A DNA stretch of 12,471 nucleotides from an uncultured Dechloromonas sp. GTDB lineage: Bacteria > Pseudomonadota > Gammaproteobacteria > Burkholderiales > Rhodocyclaceae. Location of the stretch: the NCBI GenBank assembly GCA_946477505.1, contig CAMKYP010000073.1, positions 1 through 12,471 on the forward strand. Direction: 5' to 3'. The notes beneath the pieces are model-generated. The model was not told where the DNA came from and searched no databases. It saw nothing but the letters and a program-made list of their open reading frames with translations. Within the stretch, counting starts at the first letter, position 1. The number at the start of each line of letters is the position of its first letter. Of the stretch, positions 7,285 through 12,471 are shown one piece after another. Both the position numbers and the translations under genes were made by a program.

Positions 7285-8582
7285 TCGGCGGCTACCGTTA
7301 CGGTGATCAGGTTTTCCAGGCGAACACGGCGGGCGAAGGCCTGCTTGACGTCTTCGGCCGTGACAGCCTGAACCTTGGCCTGGTATTGGTCGAGGTAATC
7401 GAGTGGCAGGTCGAAGAAGGCGATGGCGGCGACGTTGTCGAGAATCTTCTTGTTGCTGTCCAGTCGCAGCGGGAAGCTGCCAATCAGATTGGCCTTGGCG
7501 GCAGCCAGCTCTTCTTCAGTCGGCCCTTCCTTCAGGAAAGCAGCGAGGATGTCGCGAGAAACCTTGATGGCATCCTTGGCTTGCGAGCGCTTGGTCTGCA
7601 GGCCGATCTGGAAGGGGCCGGTCTGGCGCATGGGAGCGAAATAGCTGTAGACGCTGTAGGCATAGCCGCGCTTGTCGCGGACTTCCTTCATCAGGCGGGA
7701 GACGAAGCCTCCGCCGCCGAGCGTGTAGTTGCCGACGAGAAGCGGGAAAAAGTCGGGGTTGCCGCGCTCGATGGCCGGCAGGCCGATGTAGACGTGGGCC
7801 TGGCTGGCCGGGTGGGCAATCTGGGTCTGGCCGCCCTTGGGCAACTCGGGCATGCCGGGCAGGGTTGCTGCCTGGCCCTTGGGCAGGCCGGAGGTGATGG
7901 CATCGGCGATCTTTTCCGCTTCCTGGCGCGAGAGGTCGCCGACCAGCGTGATGCTGGCGTTGGCGGCGCTGTAGTAGCGGGCGTGGAAAGCCGCCATGTC
8001 GTCGCGGTTCAGCGCAGCCACACTCTCCGGCGTGGCTTGTCGGCCGTAGGGGTGATTGGGGTAGAGGACACCCCAGAAAGCCTTGCCGGCAATGCTGTCG
8101 GGGCGGGTCATCGCTTCCTTGAGGCCGGCGATGGTGCGTGCTTTTTCGCGTTCGAACACGGCCGCGTCGAAATGCGGTGCCTGCAGCACGTCCTTCAGAA
8201 TGGCCAGCGCCGTGTCGCGCTTGTCGCGGGCCGACAGCGTGCGCAGCGAAACGCTGGCGCGGTCGGTGTCGGCACTGCCGCCCAAGTTGGCGCCGATATC
8301 GGCGAGTTGTTCGGCAATGGCCGTTTCATCGAGCTTGCCCGCGCCGTTGTCGAGCGTTGCCCGGGTCAGCGCGGCGAGACCGGCCTTGCCGACCGGGTCG
8401 AACATCGAACCGGCGGCGAAATCGACCTGTACGTCGAGCATCGGCAGGACGCGACTTTCGACGAAATAGACGCGGGCGCCGGAAGGCGACACCCAGTGCT
8501 CGATCTTGATTCCGGCCTGGACGCTTTGGGCGAGCAGGAAGGCGAAGGCGGCGACGATCAGTCTGGTCATGGTGGTATTCAT
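7281..8582 (-). CDS. M16-family peptidase-like protein, non-catalytic subunit
   Basis: This 433-residue protein has an N-terminal signal peptide (MNTTMTRLIVAAFAFLLAQSVQA, cleavage after AQA-like QSVQA) and the two-lobed M16 fold. The N-terminal lobe starts with the GARVYFVESRVLPMLDVQVDF segment. The zinc-binding HxxEH expected near residues 70-76 is replaced by ALTRATLDNG, so it should not bind catalytic zinc. The C-terminal lobe keeps LMKEVRDKRGYAYSVYSYF, the Arg/Tyr motif that in the characterised two-subunit M16 proteases binds substrate. It therefore probably completes the active site of the catalytic M16 protein encoded just upstream. The ATG at 8582-8580 shares one base with that gene's stop (TGATG); a second ATG at 8570 would give 429 residues and a similar signal peptide. 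Periplasmic location is inferred. Confidence 0.92.
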   Translation of the reverse strand: MNTTMTRLIVAAFAFLLAQSVQAGIKIEHWVSPSGARVYFVESRVLPMLDVQVDFAAGSMFDPVGKAGLAALTRATLDNGAGKLDETAIAEQLADIGANLGGSADTDRASVSLRTLSARDKRDTALAILKDVLQAPHFDAAVFEREKARTIAGLKEAMTRPDSIAGKAFWGVLYPNHPYGRQATPESVAALNRDDMAAFHARYYSAANASITLVGDLSRQEAEKIADAITSGLPKGQAATLPGMPELPKGGQTQIAHPASQAHVYIGLPAIERGNPDFFPLLVGNYTLGGGGFVSRLMKEVRDKRGYAYSVYSYFAPMRQTGPFQIGLQTKRSQAKDAIKVSRDILAAFLKEGPTEEELAAAKANLIGSFPLRLDSNKKILDNVAAIAFFDLPLDYLDQYQAKVQAVTAEDVKQAFARRVRLENLITVTVAAD

Positions 8583-9940
8583 CAATGGCGGGTGGCGGCG
8601 GCCGGACGGCGGGGCTTGCCGTCGAGCGGTTGCGGGTCGAGGATGCCGACGGTCAGCGCGTCGTCGTTGAAATATTTTTTGGCGACGGCCTGAATCTGGT
8701 CGGCAGTGACCTGCTGCAGTTTCTCCAGCATGCGGTCCAGTTTGCGATAGGGCAGGCCGGCTGATTCGATCTGGCCGATTTCCATCGTCTGGCCGAACAT
8801 CGAATCCTTTTTGTACACCTCGCTGGCGATCAACTGGGCCTTGGCGCGCTTCAACTCGGCTTGGCTGACGCCATCCCGTTGGACACGGACGATTTCGGCG
8901 CGCAAGGCAGCTTCCAGGTCGGCCACCGTCTTGCCTTCCGATGGGCTGCCATGCAGGTAGAGCATGCCGGGGCCGCGCGCCGTGCTGTCGTAGTCGATAC
9001 CCGCCGACAGGGCGACTTTGTCCTCGCGCACCAGCTTCTTGTTGAAACGGGCAGCATCGTGACCATCGAGAATGGAGGAGAGCATTCCCAGTGCATAAGG
9101 GTCGCTGTCCTTTTCCACGTCGCGCAGGATGGGGGCTTTGTAACCCATGATCAGGACCGGCAGTTCGGCAGGCGCCTTGACCGTGATGCGGCGGGGCCCT
9201 TCCTGCTTCGGTTCGATCTGCTGGCGGCGCTGTGGCAGGGGGCGGCCTTCGAGCGGGCCGTAATATTTTTCGGCGAGCGCAAAGACGGCTTGGTGGTCGA
9301 CATCGCCAGTGATCACGACATAGGCGTTGTTCGGCACGTACCAGGTGTCGTACCAAGCCTTGGCATCGGCCGCGGTCATCGTTTCGAGGTCGTTCATCCA
9401 GCCGATGATCGGGCGACGGTAGGGGTGGGCCTGGAAGGCGACAGCATTCATCTGTTCGAACAGCTTCGATTGCGGGTCGTCATCGGTGCGCATGCGGCGC
9501 TCTTCCATAACGACCTTGATCTCCTGCTCGAACTCCTTGGCGTCGACGTTGAGATGGCGCATGCGGTCCGCCTCGAGCTGTATCACATCTTCCAGCTTTT
9601 CCTTGGGAATTTGCTGGAAGTAGGCCGTGTAGTCCCGGCTGGTGAAGGCATTGTCCTTGCCGCCGGCAGCGGCGACGCGCTTGTTGAACTCGCCGGGGCC
9701 GACGCTTGGCGTGCCTTTGAACATCATGTGTTCGAGGACGTGGGCGACTCCGGACTGGCCGTCGACCTCGTCCATGCTGCCGATGCGGTACCAGACCATC
9801 TGGACGGCAGTCGGCGCACGCCGGTCTTCCTTGACGATGACGCGCAGGCCATTCTTCAGTGTGGTTTCGTATGGGTTGGCCAAGGCTGTCGAGGACAGTC
9901 CGGCAGCGAGCAAAACGGAGAGCAGGTATTTGTGGCGCAT
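8582..9940 (-). CDS. M16-family zinc metallopeptidase, catalytic subunit
   Basis: The 452-residue protein starts with a clear signal peptide (MRHKYLLSVLLAAG..., cleavage after STALA) and is likely periplasmic. It carries the inverted zinc motif HVLEH at 67-71 (two His ligands and the catalytic Glu70), and the third zinc ligand is expected in VVMEERR, around Glu147, 76 residues after the second His, as in pitrilysin-type enzymes. It is followed by TDDDPQSKLFEQM and a C-terminal M16 lobe, where the Arg/Tyr substrate motif seems less well preserved. M16B peptidases degrade peptides inside a closed clamshell; the substrate here is unknown. The ATG at 9940 is preferred to a TTG at 9988, which would bury the signal peptide and coincide with the likely transcription start. 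It leads the five-gene operon and overlaps its non-catalytic partner by one base. Confidence 0.95.
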   Translation of the reverse strand: MRHKYLLSVLLAAGLSSTALANPYETTLKNGLRVIVKEDRRAPTAVQMVWYRIGSMDEVDGQSGVAHVLEHMMFKGTPSVGPGEFNKRVAAAGGKDNAFTSRDYTAYFQQIPKEKLEDVIQLEADRMRHLNVDAKEFEQEIKVVMEERRMRTDDDPQSKLFEQMNAVAFQAHPYRRPIIGWMNDLETMTAADAKAWYDTWYVPNNAYVVITGDVDHQAVFALAEKYYGPLEGRPLPQRRQQIEPKQEGPRRITVKAPAELPVLIMGYKAPILRDVEKDSDPYALGMLSSILDGHDAARFNKKLVREDKVALSAGIDYDSTARGPGMLYLHGSPSEGKTVADLEAALRAEIVRVQRDGVSQAELKRAKAQLIASEVYKKDSMFGQTMEIGQIESAGLPYRKLDRMLEKLQQVTADQIQAVAKKYFNDDALTVGILDPQPLDGKPRRPAAATRH

Positions 9941-9957
9941 GGGGTACGGGGGCTTTC

Positions 9958-9966
9958 TGCTAGAAT
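9958..9966 (+). promoter_or_regulatory. Candidate extended -10 promoter for ftsYEX
   Basis: TGCTAGAAT is a near-consensus extended -10 (TG, one base, TAGAAT) about 84 bases before the ftsY ATG. A -35 is not recognisable. The same element with one base changed precedes the dynamin-like gene. Transcription would start near 9973 and give a leader of about 75 bases. Confidence 0.5.
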
Positions 9967-9997
9967 TTGCGGCTGATTTTGCATCCAACCGGACGGC

Positions 9998-10026
9998 ATC
10001 TTAACGACAAGCCGCCCGCCTGTCAG
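9998..10026 (-). promoter_or_regulatory. Candidate sigma-70 promoter for the M16-rsmD-coaD-ferredoxin operon
   Basis: On the minus strand CTGACA (10026-10021; 5 of 6 matches to TTGACA) and TAAGAT (10003-9998; 4 of 6 matches to TATAAT) are separated by exactly 17 bases. Transcription would start near 9991, giving a leader of about 50 bases before the ATG at 9940. Found by eye, so moderate confidence only. Confidence 0.4.
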
Positions 10027-10049
10027 CAAGGCTTGAGACCAACTTTCCC

Positions 10050-11039
10050 ATGTTCAGTTTCCTGAAAAAATCTGTTTCCGACGCCAAACCGGAAAATGCC
10101 GTCGATGCTGCACCTGCCGAGGCACCCAAGGCTTCGTGGCGGGAGCGCCTGTTCAAGGGGCTGGCCAAGACCCGCGCCCAGTGGGGTGGTAAGCTTAAAA
10201 CCATTTTCTCGCGCGGCAAGGTCGACGACGAACTTCTGGAAGAGCTGGAAACCCTGCTGCTGACCAGTGATGTCGGTATCGAGGCGACCACCCACTTGCT
10301 CGACGAGTTGAAAAAGGCAGCCAAGCGCGACAAGCTGGATACGCCGGAAGCGATCCAGAAGGCGTTGGCCGATGCGCTGTTGGAAACGCTCAAGCCGCTC
10401 GAGCAGCCGCTCGACGTCACGACCCACAAGCCCTACGTGATCATGATTGCTGGCGTGAACGGCGCCGGCAAGACGACATCGATCGGCAAGCTGGCCAAGT
10501 ATTTTCAGACCCAGGGCAAGAGCGTACTGCTGGCTGCCGGCGACACTTTCCGCGCCGCTGCACGCGAGCAGTTGCAAACCTGGGGCGAGCGCAACAACGT
10601 CACGGTCATCGCTCAGGAGTCCGGCGATCCGGCGGCGGTGATCTACGACGCCATCGCTGCCGCCAAGGCGCGCGGCATCGACATCGTGCTCGCCGATACG
10701 GCTGGTCGTCTGCCGACCCAGCTGCACCTGATGGAGGAAATCGCCAAGGTGCGCCGCGTCATCCAGAAGATCGAGCCGGAAGGCCCGCACGAGACCTTGC
10801 TCGTCCTCGACGCCAACATCGGCCAGAATGCGCTGCAGCAGGTCAAGGCCTTCGACAAGGCGATCAACGTGACCGGCCTGGTCCTGACCAAGCTCGACGG
10901 AACGGCCAAGGGCGGCGTGGTGCTCGGCATCGCCCGGCAATGCCCGAAGCCGATCCGCTTCATCGGCGTCGGCGAGCAGATCGACGATCTGCGCCCCTTC
11001 TCCGCCAAGGACTTCGTGGACGCGCTGTTCGACCAATGA
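10050..11039 (+). CDS. ftsY: Signal recognition particle receptor FtsY
   Basis: FtsY is the membrane-associated SRP GTPase receptor that docks ribosome-Ffh complexes at the Sec translocon. The 329-residue product has a short, variable N-terminal A region including a basic amphipathic stretch (WRERLFKGLAKTRAQW, about 30-45) likely to help membrane binding, then the NG domain. The GTPase motifs are complete: G1 GVNGAGKT at 135-142, DTFRAAA at 165-171, G3 DTAGR at 216-220, LVLDANIGQNA at 251-261, G4 TKLD at 280-283 and GVGE at 306-309. It is shorter than E. coli FtsY (497 residues) because it lacks the long acidic A domain, which is common in other bacteria. No strong Shine-Dalgarno precedes the ATG. 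Its stop overlaps the ftsE start (ATGA at 11036-11039), giving the classic ftsYEX operon. Confidence 0.98.
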   Translation: MFSFLKKSVSDAKPENAVDAAPAEAPKASWRERLFKGLAKTRAQWGGKLKTIFSRGKVDDELLEELETLLLTSDVGIEATTHLLDELKKAAKRDKLDTPEAIQKALADALLETLKPLEQPLDVTTHKPYVIMIAGVNGAGKTTSIGKLAKYFQTQGKSVLLAAGDTFRAAAREQLQTWGERNNVTVIAQESGDPAAVIYDAIAAAKARGIDIVLADTAGRLPTQLHLMEEIAKVRRVIQKIEPEGPHETLLVLDANIGQNALQQVKAFDKAINVTGLVLTKLDGTAKGGVVLGIARQCPKPIRFIGVGEQIDDLRPFSAKDFVDALFDQ

Positions 11040-11689
11040 TCGAAGCGAGCAACCTGACCAAGCGCTATCCAGGCGGCCTTGAGGCCGTCAAGGATGCCAG
11101 CTTCCGCATCGAGGCCGGCCAGATGGTCCTCATCACCGGTCATTCTGGCGCCGGCAAGACCACGCTGGTCAAGTTGATCTCGACCATCGAGCGGCCGACT
11201 TCCGGCAGCCTGGTGGTCAACGGCCAGAACCTGACCGCCCTGCGGCGCAGCGCCATGCCACACGTGCGCCGGCATTTCGGGATGGTTTTCCAGGATCAGA
11301 AGCTGCTGTTCGACCGCAGTGCGCTCGATAACGTCTTGCTGCCGCTGCAGATCGCCGGTTTGCCGCATCGCGAGGCGGTGCGCCGGGGGCGTGCGGCGCT
11401 CGACAAGGTGGGCCTGCTGGCGCGCGAGAAGGCCAATCCGATTGCGCTGTCCGGCGGCGAACAGCAACGGCTGGCCATTGCCCGCGCCGTGGTCAATCGG
11501 CCAACGGTGTTGATCGCCGATGAACCGACCGGCAATCTCGACAGCGAATCGGCTGCCGAAATCCTCGAAATCTTTGCCGACTTTCATCGCGTCGGCGTCA
11601 CCGTGGTTGTTGCCACGCACGACCAGACCTGGATCGAGCGCTACCACCCCAATGTGTTGCGTCTGGATCATGGGAGGGTGGTCGCATGA
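11036..11689 (+). CDS. ftsE: Cell-division ATP-binding protein FtsE
   Basis: FtsE is the cytoplasmic ATPase of the FtsEX complex, which sits at the division septum and controls periplasmic peptidoglycan hydrolases through their activators. The 217-residue product is a complete ABC nucleotide-binding domain: Walker A GHSGAGKT at 35-42, Q-loop Gln86 in MVFQDQKLL, signature LSGGEQQR at 138-145, Walker B VLIADEP at 158-164 and the switch His195 in ATHD. The N-terminus MIEASNLTKRYPGG fits FtsE. The frame extends upstream inside ftsY, but the ATG at 11036, overlapping the ftsY stop, gives the standard length. Its own stop overlaps the ftsX start as ATGA, so the three genes are probably translationally coupled. 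Other small ABC ATPases such as LolD are excluded by the neighbours. Confidence 0.98.
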   Translation: MIEASNLTKRYPGGLEAVKDASFRIEAGQMVLITGHSGAGKTTLVKLISTIERPTSGSLVVNGQNLTALRRSAMPHVRRHFGMVFQDQKLLFDRSALDNVLLPLQIAGLPHREAVRRGRAALDKVGLLAREKANPIALSGGEQQRLAIARAVVNRPTVLIADEPTGNLDSESAAEILEIFADFHRVGVTVVVATHDQTWIERYHPNVLRLDHGRVVA

Positions 11690-12471
11690 ACGCCTGGTTT
11701 TCCCAACATCGTGCCGCACTCGGGTTGGCCTTCCGCCGCCTGCTTGCCTCGCCCCTCAATACCTTGCTGTCGCTGCTCGTCATCGGCATTGCCCTGACCC
11801 TGCCGGCCTTCGGCTACATCGCCCTCGACAATCTGCGCGACCTTGGGCGCAACGCGACCGGCGTGCAGCAAATCAGCCTCTTTCTGAACCTGGATGCAGG
11901 CAAGAAGGATGTTGCTGAAATTGAAAACCGCCTGCGTTCGGCATCGGCCGGCAAGTGGCGTTTCGTGCCCCGGGAGGAGGCGCTTAAACGCATGCAGGCC
12001 AGCGAGGGCATGGCCGAAATCGTCGCCAGCCTGCCGCGCAACCCCTTGCCCGACGCCTTTATCGTCGAGCCGAAGAACACCGAGCCGGAAGCGCTGGAGA
12101 TCATGCGCAAGGAAATCGCCGGCTGGCCCAAGGTCGCCCACGTCCAGCTCGATTCGGCCTGGATCAAGCGCTTCGATGCCTTCCTGCGCCTCGGCAAACT
12201 GGCGCTGTGGATGCTGGCCGGCCTCTTCGCCGCCGGTCTGGTCGCCGTCACCTTCAACACCATCCGCCTGCAGGTCATGGCCCAGTCGGCCGAGATCGAG
12301 GTGGCACGGATGATTGGCGCCACCGATGGCTTTATTCGTCGGCCGTTCTACTACTTCGGCGCCCTGCAGGGGGCTCTGGGCGGCTTGCTGGCCGCTGCGC
12401 TGGTCGTCGGCGGGCTGTACCTGCTGGCGGCGCCGGTCGGCGAGCTGGCGGCGCTCTACGGCAGCGCCTTT
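11686..12471 (+). CDS. ftsX: Cell-division protein FtsX (partial, C-terminus off the right edge)
   Basis: FtsX is the inner-membrane partner of FtsE; its large periplasmic loop binds activators of septal peptidoglycan hydrolases. The window holds 262 codons of a protein usually about 300 long. Three of the expected four transmembrane segments are visible (about residues 25-47, 171-192 and 221-247). The first two are separated by the periplasmic domain, and the second is followed by the conserved cytoplasmic NTIRLQVMAQSAEIEVARMIGA at 191-212. The fourth helix lies beyond the window. The ATG overlaps the ftsE stop (ATGA at 11686-11689) and is preceded by a good Shine-Dalgarno GGGAGG at 11672-11677. 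The family is certain; only the truncation by the window limits the call. Confidence 0.97.
   Translation, partial: MNAWFSQHRAALGLAFRRLLASPLNTLLSLLVIGIALTLPAFGYIALDNLRDLGRNATGVQQISLFLNLDAGKKDVAEIENRLRSASAGKWRFVPREEALKRMQASEGMAEIVASLPRNPLPDAFIVEPKNTEPEALEIMRKEIAGWPKVAHVQLDSAWIKRFDAFLRLGKLALWMLAGLFAAGLVAVTFNTIRLQVMAQSAEIEVARMIGATDGFIRRPFYYFGALQGALGGLLAAALVVGGLYLLAAPVGELAALYGSAF

Noticed and set aside
7281..9356. Possible 691-residue fusion of a novel N-terminal region with the second M16 protein
   Set aside because: The first roughly 258 codons are an out-of-frame reading of the catalytic M16 gene; a proper ATG with signal peptide at 8582 starts the real gene.
7386..9976. Two long plus-strand open frames (435 and 371 codons) opposite the M16 genes
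   Set aside because: They are antisense shadows of two well-supported peptidases; the translations are low-complexity Val/Gly/Asp/Arg-rich with no recognisable domain.
9941..9988. N-terminal extension of the catalytic M16 peptidase from a TTG at 9988
   Set aside because: It would place 16 extra residues before a standard signal peptide and lies at the predicted transcription start.
10023..11719. Minus-strand open frames (337 and 358 codons) opposite ftsY and ftsE
   Set aside because: They are complementary to complete, conserved FtsY and FtsE coding sequences and have no features of their own.
1..12471. CRISPR arrays, insertion sequences, tRNA/rRNA genes, toxin-antitoxin or phage genes
   Set aside because: No direct repeat arrays, terminal inverted repeats, transposase motifs or cloverleaf-like sequences were noticed on either strand, and coding density leaves no room for them.

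Overview
The window is GC-rich, gene-dense chromosomal DNA with no mobile elements, CRISPR, tRNA or rRNA seen. Gene order and protein character suggest a betaproteobacterium, probably Rhodocyclales (Dechloromonas/Azonexus-like). That placement is inferred from synteny (ispE-lolB-TPR opposite mutM; M16 pair-rsmD-coaD-ferredoxin opposite ftsYEX), not from a database search. All 12 protein genes fit tightly and no gap reaches 300 bases.

Layout. (1) 1-2951, minus strand: an envelope/isoprenoid cluster transcribed as a secreted TPR protein, then the outer-membrane lipoprotein receptor lolB, then ispE, which runs off the left edge. (2) 3052-5901, plus strand: mutM (base-excision repair glycosylase), followed by a 649-residue dynamin-like GTPase with its own likely extended -10 promoter. 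A strong hairpin with A and T tracts on either side (5927-5958) can end transcription from both directions. (3) 9940-5976, minus strand: a five-gene operon of a catalytic M16 zinc peptidase, a non-catalytic M16 partner, rsmD (16S rRNA methyltransferase), coaD (coenzyme A synthesis) and an 8-cysteine 2[4Fe-4S] ferredoxin. The first four genes are joined by 1-4 base stop/start overlaps (TGATG, TTGA, TTGA) without visible Shine-Dalgarno sequences. (4) 10050-12471, plus strand: the ftsY-ftsE-ftsX operon (SRP receptor and the FtsEX division ABC complex), joined by ATGA overlaps; ftsX is cut by the right edge.

Most of the window is conserved housekeeping. The least understood parts are the dynamin-like GTPase, the secreted TPR protein, and the short M16/ftsY intergenic region, where two candidate promoters face each other so that the 5' ends of the divergent transcripts would overlap. 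Several start codons are TTG (lolB, rsmD, coaD). Where an ORF extends further upstream to another TTG (TPR protein, GTPase, catalytic M16), an internal ATG is the better start. I found no convincing new multi-gene system.
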